DNA from: Porcincola intestinalis
GTDB taxonomy: Bacteria > Bacillota > Clostridia > Lachnospirales > Lachnospiraceae
Direction: 5' to 3'
DNA length: 64,000 nt
Assembly (NCBI RefSeq): GCF_009696445.1
Contig: NZ_VULZ01000004.1
Location: 124,001-188,000 of the forward strand
Shown here: in pieces, positions 50,337 through 59,428 of the stretch
How the letters are laid out: every line of letters starts with the position of its first letter
How positions within the stretch are numbered: position 1 is the first letter of the stretch
Position numbers and translations under genes: made by a program
The notes under the pieces: generated by a model
Databases searched by the model: none
Told to the model about the DNA's origin: nothing
What the model saw: only the letters and a program-made list of their open reading frames with translations

Positions 50337-52616
50337 TTACTGCACCTGCCAGATGTCTCTGTTGTACTCCTCAATCGTGCGGTCGGAGGAGAAATAGCCT
50401 GCCTTTGAGATGTTGATCAGGCACTTCTTCTCCCATGCCTTTCTGTCCGCGTAGTCTCTGTACGCCTGCTCTCTGATCTTCGAATAAGCCTCGAAATCCG
50501 GGAAGGTCATGAACCAGTCCTTATTCAGAAGCTCGTTCTTCAGACGATTCAGGCGCTCCGCATTGCCAGTCTCCATCATCCGGCTGCCGGTCAGATAATC
50601 GACTGCCTCGCGCAGCACTGCATCCCTGTTGTACCAGTCGCGGGAGACATAGTCCGCCTTCTCGTAGTGGCTGATGACCTCCGGGCTTCTCATCCCGAAG
50701 ATGTAGATGTTATCGTCTCCGACAAGGTTATGAATCTCAACGTTTGCGCCATCCTCTGTTCCGATCGTGACCGCGCCGTTGAGCATGTATTTCATGTTTC
50801 CGGTTCCGGATGCCTCCTTGGACGCAAGGGAAATCTGTTCGGACAGATCGCAGGCCGGAATCAGCTTCTCCGCAACCGTGATGTTGTAGTTGTCGACCAT
50901 CACGACACGGAAGACCTTCGAAACCTCCGGATCATGCTCGATGATATCCTGCAGGCAGAGGATCGCGTGGATAATATCCTGTGCAATGATATATGCCGGC
51001 GCCGCCTTTGCAGCAAACAGGACTGTCACCTTCGGATCATCCAGCACCTGGCCCGCCTCGACCTTGCGTCTGAGATCCAGATAGTGGTGGATGCACCACA
51101 GAAGGTTCATCTGCTGTCTCTTGTACTCATGCAGACGCTTTGCCTGGATATCGAATATGGAGTCCGGATCGATCTCGATATTCCGGGTGTCCTTCAGATA
51201 CTTCGCAAGACGCGCCTTGTTGCGGCTCTTGATGGCCATCAGATCGTTGAGAACCTGCTCATCATCCGCGTACTTTCCGAATTCCTCCAGCTTCTCTGCA
51301 TGGCGGATGAAGTCATTTCCGATCTTTCCGGCAATGTAGCTTCCAAGCTCCGGATTGCAGGAGAGCAGCCATCTGCGGAAGGTAATCCCGTTCGTCTTGT
51401 TGTTGAACTTCTCCGGGTAGATGTTGTAGAAGTTTCTCAGCTCCGTCTGCTCGAGAATCTCCGTATGAAGCTTCGCAACGCCGTTGACCGACTTTCCATA
51501 GTGGATATCAATGTGCGCCATATGCACCGTGTCATTTTTATCAATGATCACGACCGACGGATCGTCATACTTTCTTCTGACACGATCATCCAGTGCCTCA
51601 ATGATCGGTACCAGCTGTGGAACAATCTCCTTCAGATAGGAAATGGGCCACTTTTCAAGCGCTTCCGCCAGGATCGTGTGATTCGTGTACGCCGCACACT
51701 TCGAGACAATGGCAATAGCCTCATCCTCGCCGATGCCTCTCTCCTCCAACAGCCGGATCATCTCCGGAATGATCATGGTCGGATGCGTATCATTGATCTG
51801 GAAGACTGCGTAATCCGCCAGATCATGCAGGTTGCTGCCTCTTGCGACGCACTCGTCCAGGATCAGCTGCGCACCGTTGCTGACCATGAAGTACTGCTGA
51901 TAGATGCGAAGCTTGCGTCCGTCATCGTCGGAATCGTCCGGATACAGGAACAAGGTCAAGTTCTTTGCGATATCCTTTTTGTCAAAATCAATTCCATCGT
52001 GGACGATGGTTTCGTCAACCGTGTCCAGGTCGAACAGGTGCAGCGGAATGGTCTCGCTCTCGTATCCTGTCACATACAAGTCATAGAGCGTGGAATGGTA
52101 GGTCTTCCCGGCCATGGTCACATCGTAGCCCCTGGAGGTCTTCACTTCCCAGCCGGACTTCTTCAGCCACGGGTTCGGCTCTGCCTTCTGCTGATGATCC
52201 ACAAACTCCTGTCGGAACAGTCCCAGATGATAGTTCAGCCCGACGCCGCAGCCGTTCAGGTTCAGCGTTGCGATGGAATCCAGGAAGCAGGAAGCCAGAC
52301 GGCCAAGTCCGCCATTTCCGAGCGACGGCTCCTCCTCGATCTCCTCAATGGCCGTGATGTCCTTGCCGTTCTTCTCCAGAAGCTCCCTCGCCTCATCGAA
52401 CAGCCCGAGATTGATCAGGTTGTTTGAGAGAAGCTTACCAATTAAGAATTCCGCAGACAGATAGTAGATTTTCTTCTTTTTTTTGCTCTCGAAAGGGAGC
52501 TTTTTCTCTGCCTCCGCCTGTGTGATTGCCAGAAGCCCCTTGTACAGCTCCTCGTTCGAGGCTTCTCTGACGCTCTTGCCCATCTCCTTCGCCAGCCTGC
52601 TTTCCAGTTCGCTCAT
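50337..52616 (-). CDS. glgP: Glycogen/alpha-glucan phosphorylase
   Basis: Releases glucose 1-phosphate from alpha-1,4-glucans with pyridoxal phosphate. 759 residues from ATG 52616 ([16 protein letters not shown]), after AAAGGGG; an open frame continues to 53063 but has no phosphorylase sequence. Family marks: [20 protein letters not shown] near 98-117, the glucan and phosphate sites, and the PLP lysine in [28 protein letters not shown] near 620. The short N-terminus lacks the allosteric extension of animal enzymes. Single gene, divergent from an AraC regulator which may control it (inference). Confidence 0.97.
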   Translation of the reverse strand: MSELESRLAKEMGKSVREASNEELYKGLLAITQAEAEKKLPFESKKKKKIYYLSAEFLIGKLLSNNLINLGLFDEARELLEKNGKDITAIEEIEEEPSLGNGGLGRLASCFLDSIATLNLNGCGVGLNYHLGLFRQEFVDHQQKAEPNPWLKKSGWEVKTSRGYDVTMAGKTYHSTLYDLYVTGYESETIPLHLFDLDTVDETIVHDGIDFDKKDIAKNLTLFLYPDDSDDDGRKLRIYQQYFMVSNGAQLILDECVARGSNLHDLADYAVFQINDTHPTMIIPEMIRLLEERGIGEDEAIAIVSKCAAYTNHTILAEALEKWPISYLKEIVPQLVPIIEALDDRVRRKYDDPSVVIIDKNDTVHMAHIDIHYGKSVNGVAKLHTEILEQTELRNFYNIYPEKFNNKTNGITFRRWLLSCNPELGSYIAGKIGNDFIRHAEKLEEFGKYADDEQVLNDLMAIKSRNKARLAKYLKDTRNIEIDPDSIFDIQAKRLHEYKRQQMNLLWCIHHYLDLRRKVEAGQVLDDPKVTVLFAAKAAPAYIIAQDIIHAILCLQDIIEHDPEVSKVFRVVMVDNYNITVAEKLIPACDLSEQISLASKEASGTGNMKYMLNGAVTIGTEDGANVEIHNLVGDDNIYIFGMRSPEVISHYEKADYVSRDWYNRDAVLREAVDYLTGSRMMETGNAERLNRLKNELLNKDWFMTFPDFEAYSKIREQAYRDYADRKAWEKKCLINISKAGYFSSDRTIEEYNRDIWQVQ

Positions 52617-52978
52617 GTTCGTGTACCCCTTTCTGACTGCATGTTTATCGCAATGATTCATCCGGCTTTCTGCCGGCGTATCTCCCTCTTTTCTTGTTCG
52701 CACCAATACCATAGCCCATTCCGACAGCCGGGGCTTGTCGATACCGCTCGAAAAGTAGTACAATCCTATCAATTCATCTGGTCTGGGCCTTCTACATGCA
52801 TGATGCGCTGAATGTGTTTCAATCAGGCTCCTCCTCCCCGTATGGGGTCCTCCCGAGCACAGGCTGCGCTGAAGGCGTATTACAGGAAAGGAAACAGCAG
52901 AAACTGACACAATTATCTTGATAGAATACGGAATACCGCTTCCAAAATAGATACCGTCAAAAAGGGGGCTGTTTAAAA
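52617..52978. other. Divergent glgP/araC-type control region
   Basis: 362 nt without a gene. It must contain the start signals of both genes. I see no -35/-10 pair good enough to list and no clear CcpA site. The plus-strand stretch 52905-52935 (CTGACA...TTGATAGAATACGG) is AT-rich and the likeliest place for the AraC-type gene promoter. Confidence 0.4.
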
Positions 52979-53875
52979 ATGGATATGGACCAGTATCAGG
53001 GATATCACGAGACAAAGGTGCACACAAGCGAGGACTTTCCGTACAACACCCTCCCCTGTACAATTCCGCTGGATTTCACCTCCGTTCCGCTGCACTGGCA
53101 TAACACGGCGGAGATCATCGTTGTCAAGAAAGGCTCCGGTATCATCGGACTCGACATGACAGACCTGGTCTGCAGGGAAGGCGATTTTGTGCTGGTGCTT
53201 CCGGGGCACCTCCACTCCATCCGGCCGCTGAAGGATGAAAACGGATACGTCCGCATGGAGTATGAGAACATCATCTTCTCGACCTCGCTTCTGCTGGCGA
53301 GACAGCCGGAAATGACCAGCTCGCTGATCGAAACCTTTCTGCAGGGGGACTACCTGCCGGAGGTCCTTCATTTTTCCAGAAAGGAGCGCTGGCATGACAA
53401 TGCCCGGATGATCATCGAGGAGACCGATCTCCTCTGCAGTCAGAAACCGGAGGGGTACCAGATCGCTGTGCGCGGCAACCTGCTGCGGCTGTTCTATCTC
53501 ATCGTCTCGAGGACCGTCCGGACACCCGGAAAGCTGCGTCCCGGACGCCTCGAGAAGGTGAAACTCATCGTCAAGTACGTGGAAGACCATTTCTCTGAGC
53601 CGATCAGCATCCATGACATGGCCGAGCTGTCCGGGTACAGCGAATCCCATTTCATGAAGTTTTTCCGGGACACGATGGGCATGAGCTTTGTCTCCTGGCT
53701 GGAGCGCTACCGTCTTTCAATGGCTGCCCGCATGCTGACACTCACCGACGATCCCATCCTGCTCGTCAGCGCAAACGCCGGCTATCCGAACCTCTCTTAC
53801 TTCAACCGCTCCTTCAAGGCACGATACGGTATGACTCCCAGCAGCTACCGGCGGCAGTCCGCCGCAGCACACTGA
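52979..53875 (+). CDS. AraC family transcriptional regulator
   Basis: 298 residues. An N-terminal cupin ([20 protein letters not shown]-like, residues 40-60; [13 protein letters not shown] near 78-90) binds the effector; the C-terminal pair of helix-turn-helix motifs is at 200-295 ([51 protein letters not shown]). ATG 52979 after AAAAGGGGGCTGTTTAAAA. Most relatives activate sugar-use genes. Divergent from glgP. Confidence 0.93.
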   Translation: MDMDQYQGYHETKVHTSEDFPYNTLPCTIPLDFTSVPLHWHNTAEIIVVKKGSGIIGLDMTDLVCREGDFVLVLPGHLHSIRPLKDENGYVRMEYENIIFSTSLLLARQPEMTSSLIETFLQGDYLPEVLHFSRKERWHDNARMIIEETDLLCSQKPEGYQIAVRGNLLRLFYLIVSRTVRTPGKLRPGRLEKVKLIVKYVEDHFSEPISIHDMAELSGYSESHFMKFFRDTMGMSFVSWLERYRLSMAARMLTLTDDPILLVSANAGYPNLSYFNRSFKARYGMTPSSYRRQSAAAH

Positions 53876-53881
53876 GTGCCT

Positions 53882-53923
53882 TCATCTCGTGCTCCGCACT
53901 CGATGATGAGCGGTCGCCTTCAC
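53882..53923 (-). repeat. 42-bp post-terminator repeat, copy 3
   Basis: Best preserved copy. On the minus strand it begins right at the end of the rsmI terminator T-run and can fold with a GTGC-GGA-GCAC hairpin, tandem GA/AG mismatches and a TCATC/GATGA lower stem. Three and seven differences from copies 1 and 2. Confidence 0.75.
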
Positions 53924-53953
53924 AAAAACCGGGCGCGCATCCGCTCCCGGTTT
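53924..53953 (-). terminator. Terminator of the rsmI transcript
   Basis: 8-bp stem AAACCGGG/CCCGGTTT (53926-53933 with 53946-53953) followed by TTTTT on the minus strand, 10 nt after the rsmI stop codon. Confidence 0.85.
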
Positions 53954-53962
53954 ATCCTGTCT

Positions 53963-54805
53963 TCAGGTCATCAGCTGGCTGTATACCTCCCGCCGGCTGA
54001 TCCCTCTGTCGCGGGCGACGGCCTTCATCGCCTCTTTTCTGTCCATGCCCTGGCTGACATACTTCTGAAAATGCTCTTCCACCGTCATGCTCTGGGCGAC
54101 GGCATCCTGTTTCTCACGCTTCAGCTCACTTCTGCTTCTTCCCTCGATCACCAGAACATACTCGCCTCTCGGCTCTTTTTCTCTGTACGCCCTGAGCGCG
54201 TCCCCGATCGTCGTCTCCGCGATCGTCTCATGCTTCTTGGTCAGCTCTCTTGCCAGCGTGATATTCCGGTCTCCCAGCGCGCCGAGCAACTCCTCGAGTG
54301 TCCGGACAAGCCGGTGCGGCGCCTCGTACAGCACGATGGTTCTCGTCTCCGTCTTCAGCTCCTCCAGGATCTCCGCCCGTTCTTTTTTGTCCATCGGCAG
54401 AAAGGCCTCAAAGCAGAACCGCCTTGTCGGTTTGCCGGAGCAGACAAGCGCATTCACCGCCGCGCAAGCTCCCGGGACTGGAGAAACAGTAATCCCATTC
54501 TGAAGTGCCATGCGGACCAGCTCTTCCCCGGGGTCGGAAATGCCCGGCGTCCCTGCGTCCGTCACGACAGCCACATTTTCCCCCTGGAGCAGACGGTCGA
54601 TCAGGACATGTGCCTTGCTCAGTTTGTTGTACTCATGGTAGCTCGTCATCGGGGTATGGATGTCAAAATGATTCAGCAGCCTGACACTTCCCCGTGTATC
54701 CTCCGCAGCGATCAGATCTGCCTCTCTGAGCGTGCGGACCGCCCGCGGCGTCATATCTTCCAGGTTTCCGATCGGCGTCGCGACCAGATACAGTATTCCC
54801 GCCAT
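53963..54805 (-). CDS. rsmI: 16S rRNA C1402 ribose 2'-O-methyltransferase
   Basis: SAM-dependent methyltransferase of the tetrapyrrole-methylase fold that modifies C1402 in the ribosomal P site. 280 residues. GILYLVATPIGNLEDMTPRA near 3-22, EDTRGSVRLLNHF near 35-47, VVTDAGTPGISDPGEELV near 80-97 and FCFEAFLPMDKKER near 130-143 are diagnostic. ATG 54805 after GAGGGAAAG. Last gene of the decarboxylase-holB-ricT block, as in Bacillus (yabC). Confidence 0.96.
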   Translation of the reverse strand: MAGILYLVATPIGNLEDMTPRAVRTLREADLIAAEDTRGSVRLLNHFDIHTPMTSYHEYNKLSKAHVLIDRLLQGENVAVVTDAGTPGISDPGEELVRMALQNGITVSPVPGACAAVNALVCSGKPTRRFCFEAFLPMDKKERAEILEELKTETRTIVLYEAPHRLVRTLEELLGALGDRNITLARELTKKHETIAETTIGDALRAYREKEPRGEYVLVIEGRSRSELKREKQDAVAQSMTVEEHFQKYVSQGMDRKEAMKAVARDRGISRREVYSQLMT

Positions 54806-54880
54806 CTTTCCCTCGCTTTAACGTACACTGTTTTCCGGCAGGCTGTTCTGCTCACCCTGTCAGCACAGGCTTTCGTGCCG

Positions 54881-55762
54881 TCATCCGTACAGCGACCGCA
54901 CTTCCTCCGTGTAGACGCCCGGCCGCTCATAGATGACCAGCGGTTTTTCGACTGCCAGCCTCGGTCTGCCGCCCCTGACAGCCTCGATCAGCACCATATT
55001 GGGCTCCCGCCCCTCCATTGGATGAACCAGCCTCATCCGCTTCGGCTCCAGGCCATACGTATTCAGATTTCGGAAGATATCCGCAAGCCGGAACGGACGG
55101 TGCACCATGCACAGCCGCCCCTGCGGCCTCAGTGCATATGCAGCCGCCGCGCAGACATCCTCCAGACTGCACAGAACCTCGTGCCGTGCAGCCGTCAGAG
55201 CCTCATTTTCCCCTGTCAGCCCATGCCCGCCGATCATATACGGCGGATTGACCGTGACCAGATCGAAAGACGCCGGTTTTACCAGTTCACGGATCCTGCA
55301 CAGGTCTCCTTCTATAAAATGAACGCGGCCTGTCTGTTCGTTTCCTGCCGCACTTCGCGCCGCCATATCGGCGCATATCGAGTTGATTTCGATGCCGGAA
55401 AAGACCGGATCTGGAGCGTCTTGCTCCTCTCTGTGCCGGTCCTGCCATCTTGCATCCATCAGAATCGGGATGATTCCGTTGCCGCTGCACAGATCAAGAA
55501 CCCGGCTGCCAGGACGAAGAGCCTGTTCTGCAAAAGCTGCAAGAAGCACGGCATCCATTCCGAAACAGAACAGAGACGGGTTCTGGATCAGCCTTGCCCC
55601 GTCCCGCTGCAGGTCATCCAGACGTTCTCCCGGATGCAGGTCAAATCCAGCCGCGCCGGCTTCTTCAGACAGCCGCAGCCCGTGCAGCTGTCTTTCCCTG
55701 AGAATCCGCGCCTGAGACTTTTGCGCCTCTGGCTGCCGCCGGACATTTTGTCCCGTTTCCAC
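54881..55762 (-). CDS. tRNA1(Val) A37 N6-methyltransferase-like protein (YabB/TrmN6)
   Basis: 293 residues. SAM motif I VLDLCSGNGIIPILM near 96-110 and the N6-adenine motif IV LVTVNPPYMIGG near 169-180 place it in the YabB/TrmN6 group. The first 45 residues are Gln/Arg-rich and longer than in relatives. The GTG at 55762 shares one base with the ricT stop (TAGTG) and has GGGAGAAGATA upstream. Same position as yabB in Bacillus, next to ricT and rsmI. A DnaA-regulating yabA gene is missing between them. Confidence 0.88.
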   Translation of the reverse strand: METGQNVRRQPEAQKSQARILRERQLHGLRLSEEAGAAGFDLHPGERLDDLQRDGARLIQNPSLFCFGMDAVLLAAFAEQALRPGSRVLDLCSGNGIIPILMDARWQDRHREEQDAPDPVFSGIEINSICADMAARSAAGNEQTGRVHFIEGDLCRIRELVKPASFDLVTVNPPYMIGGHGLTGENEALTAARHEVLCSLEDVCAAAAYALRPQGRLCMVHRPFRLADIFRNLNTYGLEPKRMRLVHPMEGREPNMVLIEAVRGGRPRLAVEKPLVIYERPGVYTEEVRSLYG

Positions 55763-57564
55763 TATCTTCTCCCATAGATCGCCATCTCATTTGATCTCTT
55801 CTGCGTTGCCTCGCCATCTGCTGCCATCAGGTTTTCTCCGCCCGGCACTGGCCGGACTTCCATTGTGTCCGCTCTTTCCCGGACCGCCCCGGCGCCTGCA
55901 TCCGGTGTTCCGCCCGGGCTGACAGGTTTCTCCACACTGCGGTCTGATTCCGGCTGGCGTTCTCTCCGGAACCTGTTCTGGCTGTCTCCTTTATATTTAT
56001 ATCCGCGCCTTTGCCTGTTCTGGGCTTCCTCGCCACGTTCCGGACGCCTTGGTCTGTCCTGGACATCCTCGCCCCGCTCCGGTCGCCGCATTCTGCCCTG
56101 GACATCCTCGCCCCGCTCCGGACGCCTCGGTCTGCCCTGGGCATCCCCGCCACGTTCCGGGCGACTCGGTCTGCGCTGACCATTCTCTCCTCGCTCCGGG
56201 CGACTCGGTCTGCTCTGGACACCCTCGCCCCGCTCCGGTCGCCGCATTCTGCCCTGGACATCCTCGCCCCGCTCCGGGCGCCTCGGTCTTCCCTGGACCC
56301 CTTCGCCGCGCTCCGGACGTCTCTGCCTGTTCTGAGCTTCCTCTCCGCGGCCGGGCTGATTCGGAGCATCCTGCTTCCGCTCTTCGCGGTCCGGACGATT
56401 TGAAAGCTCCCTCCGGCCAGATTTTCTGTACCCCTTCTCCGGCCGCTGCATACGATCCGTCCGTACAGCCGTTTCCATCTGCGCGTCCGCCTCTGATTTC
56501 TCCGTCCGCTCTTGCTGCTGCATACCGGCTTCGGAATCAGGCGCCGGCGTCAAGGTGACAGCTCCTGTCAGGCTCTCTGTCTCCCGCTGCGCATCCTCCG
56601 GTTTTCTCCGCCCGTCGTCCGCACGGCTCTCATTTCTAACTCTGACACTGTCTGCAGGGCTCTCTCCCCTGCCCTGTGCGCTGTCCGATCTGCTGTCCGG
56701 CTTTCTCTGCCCGCTCTCCAGGCTTCCCTGCTGTCCCTCTTCTCTCCGCTTTCTCGGCGTAAAGGTCAGTTCGTCCACGCTGAAGTTCTCGATTTCCTTG
56801 CTGTCGTCTTCCTCAAACAGAACACGGACCCGCTGCCGGAGGACATTCAGCTCGATCACCTTGCCTGTGCGTCCGTCGGCAGTCGTCGCCGCCGCACCCA
56901 GTTTCGGCATCCGGGTATTCAGGAACTCGTACGTCTCCTCCTCGTTTTTAAGGCAGCACATCAGTCTTCCGCAGATCCCGGAGATCTTTCCCGGGTTCAG
57001 AGACAGATTCTGCTCTTTCGCCATCTTGATCGAAACCGGTGCAAAATCATTGAGATAGGTTGCACAGCACAGCTCGCGTCCGCAGCTTCCGATGCCGCCA
57101 AGCATCCGGGTTTCATCTCGGACACCGATCTGACGCAGTTCAATCCGGGTGTGGAACACCGACGCGAGATCTTTGACCAGGTCCCGGAAGTCAATCCGTC
57201 CGTCCGCTGTGAAGTAGAAAAGAATCCGGTTCTCGTCAAATGCATATTCCGCGTCGACGAGCTTCATCTCCAGATTGTGTTTATGAATCTTTTCCCGGCA
57301 GATTTTCAGCGCTTCCTTCTCTTTTGCGGACAGCTCCGCCCGCTTCTCCTCGTCCTCTTTCGTCGCCACGCGGATCACAGACCGGAGCGGCTGCGCCACC
57401 ATATCATCCGCAACCGTCCGTGCGCGCATCGAGACGACGCCGAACTCCGGTCCGCGCGCCGTCTCGACAATCACATGATCTTCGATGTGGAGCTCAAACT
57501 CCTTCACATCAAAATAGTATACTTTCCCGGCGCTGCGAAACCGCACGCCTATGATCTTGACCAT
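55762..57564 (-). CDS. ricT: PSP1-domain protein RicT (YaaT) with repeat tail
   Basis: 600 residues, about twice the usual length. Residues 1-280 are the PSP1 core: VRFRSAGKVYYFDVKEFELHI, MRARTVADDMVAQPLR, a Cys-rich FeS-binding region GIGSCGRELCCATYLNDFAPVS near 155-176 and CGRLMCCLKNEEETYEFL near 197-214. RicT works with RicA and RicF on RNase Y and mRNA maturation, and in Bacillus in competence and sporulation. The remaining 320 residues are Arg/Glu/Pro-rich and hold nine 13-residue repeats, unlike known RicT. ATG 57564 after GGAGAATTGATAT. Neighbours holB and yabB-like match the Bacillus order. Confidence 0.93.
   Translation of the reverse strand: MVKIIGVRFRSAGKVYYFDVKEFELHIEDHVIVETARGPEFGVVSMRARTVADDMVAQPLRSVIRVATKEDEEKRAELSAKEKEALKICREKIHKHNLEMKLVDAEYAFDENRILFYFTADGRIDFRDLVKDLASVFHTRIELRQIGVRDETRMLGGIGSCGRELCCATYLNDFAPVSIKMAKEQNLSLNPGKISGICGRLMCCLKNEEETYEFLNTRMPKLGAAATTADGRTGKVIELNVLRQRVRVLFEEDDSKEIENFSVDELTFTPRKRREEGQQGSLESGQRKPDSRSDSAQGRGESPADSVRVRNESRADDGRRKPEDAQRETESLTGAVTLTPAPDSEAGMQQQERTEKSEADAQMETAVRTDRMQRPEKGYRKSGRRELSNRPDREERKQDAPNQPGRGEEAQNRQRRPERGEGVQGRPRRPERGEDVQGRMRRPERGEGVQSRPSRPERGENGQRRPSRPERGGDAQGRPRRPERGEDVQGRMRRPERGEDVQDRPRRPERGEEAQNRQRRGYKYKGDSQNRFRRERQPESDRSVEKPVSPGGTPDAGAGAVRERADTMEVRPVPGGENLMAADGEATQKRSNEMAIYGRR
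56013..56363 (-). repeat. 39-bp tandem repeat encoding RPERGE units in ricT
   Basis: Nine in-frame units of 39 bp (13 residues, consensus RPERGEDVQGRPR with variation at the D-V and last two positions). The marker TCCGG recurs every 39 bp from 56039 to 56312, and a degenerate ninth unit lies at about 56351. Every third base varies, but frame and charge pattern are kept. This is coding, not CRISPR. Confidence 0.85.
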
Positions 57565-57567
57565 ATA

Positions 57568-58620
57568 TCAATTCTCCTTCATCGTCAGGAGCAGCAGCTC
57601 CATCGTCAGATCGAAGCTGACATTCGCCTTCAGCCGGATCTTCGCCGTCCGAATGGCATCCAGAATCCTCTGGATCCCGTCGTAGGAGCTCTTCTGCGCC
57701 GCTTCCCTGATCTGCACAATCTGTTCACGGAAAATGATGCCGTCGGCATCCCTCGTTGCCTTGAAGAGCAGCACATCCCTGTACCAGATTGAGAAAAGAT
57801 CCAGGATGTCGTTGACCACATCCTTTCCTCTGTCCATGTCGCGAATCAGAACGACGATATCCGATACGTCCCACTCCTTCACATGCGTCAGAATCTGGAT
57901 CGCGCGCTCCAGCAGGCTGTAGAAATTCTCCGAGGTTGCCAGCGCAACGGCTCTTCCGATATTCCCCTGGGCAAATGCCACACAGATATCCGCCTTGTAG
58001 GGCTCGACTCCATGTCTGTCCATCAGATACGACCGCACCTTCGCCGCATCGACAGGGCGCAGCGGCAGCACCACGCACCTGGAAAGGATCGTCTCCAGCA
58101 TGGCATCTCGGCTCGTCGAGAGCAGGATGATCACTGCATACTCCGGAGGCTCCTCCAGCGTTTTGAGCAGCGCATTCTGCGCTTCCCTCGTCATCTTCTG
58201 CGCATCCGGAAGAATATAAATCTTGTACCGGGACGCGTAGGGTTTGATCTGAACATCACTTACAAGCGCCCTGATATCATCGACTGATATCGATGTTTCC
58301 TTCTGGTACCGCCAGACCATAATATCCGGCTGGTTATTGGTCTCCGCCTGCCGGCAGCTCTTGCACGTTCCGCAGGCATCGATGGACTGAAGCGGAAGCG
58401 TCCCCGAATTCTTCTCTCCCGGGCTTTCCTGTTCCTGCTCCAGCATCCTCTCAAGGGTCTCACACTGCAGTGTCTGGACAAATGCCTGCGCGATGGTTTT
58501 CTTTCCCATCCCTTTATCCCCGACCAGCAGATATGCCTGGCTTACGCGCCCGGAGGCAATCGCATTCTTCAGATGTTCAATTGTACGCTCATGCCCTGTA
58601 ACATCCCGGAATCCTGACAT
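57568..58620 (-). CDS. holB: DNA polymerase III delta' subunit
   Basis: Clamp-loader subunit, 350 residues. AAA+ fold with a P-loop-like LVGDKGMGKKTIAQAF near 32-47, zinc-binding CGTCKSCR near 84-91 preceded by a short Glu/Ser-rich insertion, and the sensor/SRC-type TLEEPPEYAVIILLSTSRDAML near 147-168. ATG 58620 has AGAGGAGGCGTT upstream; a longer frame begins at 58647 but includes that site. Followed by ricT at 3 nt. Synteny with Bacillus supports it. Confidence 0.93.
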   Translation of the reverse strand: MSGFRDVTGHERTIEHLKNAIASGRVSQAYLLVGDKGMGKKTIAQAFVQTLQCETLERMLEQEQESPGEKNSGTLPLQSIDACGTCKSCRQAETNNQPDIMVWRYQKETSISVDDIRALVSDVQIKPYASRYKIYILPDAQKMTREAQNALLKTLEEPPEYAVIILLSTSRDAMLETILSRCVVLPLRPVDAAKVRSYLMDRHGVEPYKADICVAFAQGNIGRAVALATSENFYSLLERAIQILTHVKEWDVSDIVVLIRDMDRGKDVVNDILDLFSIWYRDVLLFKATRDADGIIFREQIVQIREAAQKSSYDGIQRILDAIRTAKIRLKANVSFDLTMELLLLTMKEN

Positions 58621-58710
58621 AACGCCTCCTCTGGCACCTTTGCCCATGTATCATTATTATATCGGAACTGCCCGGACAATACAATCTGACTGTCAGACGG
58701 CAACAGCCTC

Positions 58711-58790
58711 CCTGCATGCCCCGGCAAACTCCAGCTCACTTGCATCCTCTGCAATGGTCACATAGCAGCCCCCTGCATGGCCCGGCAAAA
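58711..58790. repeat. 61-bp period direct repeat in the holB spacer
   Basis: CCTGCATG-n-CCCGGCAAA occurs at 58711-58729 and 58772-58789, in the 206-nt spacer between holB and the kinase-like gene. Confidence 0.6.
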
Positions 58791-58826
58791 TCAGACTCAG
58801 ACCAGACGCTGCCCGCTCTCAGTCTC

Positions 58827-59423
58827 TCATCCCTCCGCCTGATACGACCGGATGTACGCTGCAATCTCCGCGATGCAGATGCTTCGATTCTCATCATTCT
58901 GAAAGCGTCTTCCGATCCCTGCCCGCCGCAGATTCTCCTCCGAGAAGTCCGCCTGGTCCGCCAGAAAACGTCTGCACATCTCCTCATACCGGCGGTTTCC
59001 GGGCTTGCGCTCCCGCTTCAGAGCACGCTCAAGCCTGAGCCCGTCATCCACCTGGATATACAGCGGAATCACCTGCTTTTCCCCGAAGTAATCGCGAAGC
59101 CGGACATAAGACTGCAGCGTCCCGATTCCGATCACGTCCGTGTCCCCCTCTAATATCCCGTCGTCGACCGTAAAGTACGTCCACAGACCGCACACTGTCT
59201 CGTATGTCCGCTCCTCGATCACCTTTCCGGCTTTCTCCAGCCGCCGCAGCGTCTCCCTGTCGGTAAAATGATACTCCTGTCCTTCCATTTCCCCGGCACG
59301 GATCGGTCTAGTCGTATACGGAACAAGCGGGCGAAGCTGAAGACTTTCATCCTTCAGCAGCTCCTCATAGATCGTGTCCTTGCCGGACGCACTCTTTCCG
59401 CACAGATAGAATAAATGTTTCAT
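58827..59423 (-). CDS. Guanylate-kinase-like protein
   Basis: 198 residues. P-loop LCGKSASGKDTIYEEL near 6-21 and the nucleotide-monophosphate segment VPYTTRPIRAGEMEGQEYHF near 34-53 are those of guanylate kinases; the SASGKDT version of the P-loop and the charged C-terminal half with LERALKRERKPGNRRYEEM are not typical of canonical Gmk. ATG 59423 starts 5 nt after the decarboxylase stop. It takes the place held by tmk in the Bacillus block. It may be a true GMP kinase or a specialised relative. Confidence 0.8.
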   Translation of the reverse strand: MKHLFYLCGKSASGKDTIYEELLKDESLQLRPLVPYTTRPIRAGEMEGQEYHFTDRETLRRLEKAGKVIEERTYETVCGLWTYFTVDDGILEGDTDVIGIGTLQSYVRLRDYFGEKQVIPLYIQVDDGLRLERALKRERKPGNRRYEEMCRRFLADQADFSEENLRRAGIGRRFQNDENRSICIAEIAAYIRSYQAEG

Positions 59424-59428
59424 GAATG

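Noticed and set aside
52617-53063. N-terminal extension of glycogen phosphorylase
   Set aside because: The frame is open but not phosphorylase-like, and it would run into the divergent AraC-type gene.
56013-56363. Regular 39-bp repeats that could look like a CRISPR array
   Set aside because: Units are contiguous without unique spacers, keep the ricT frame, and no cas gene is present.
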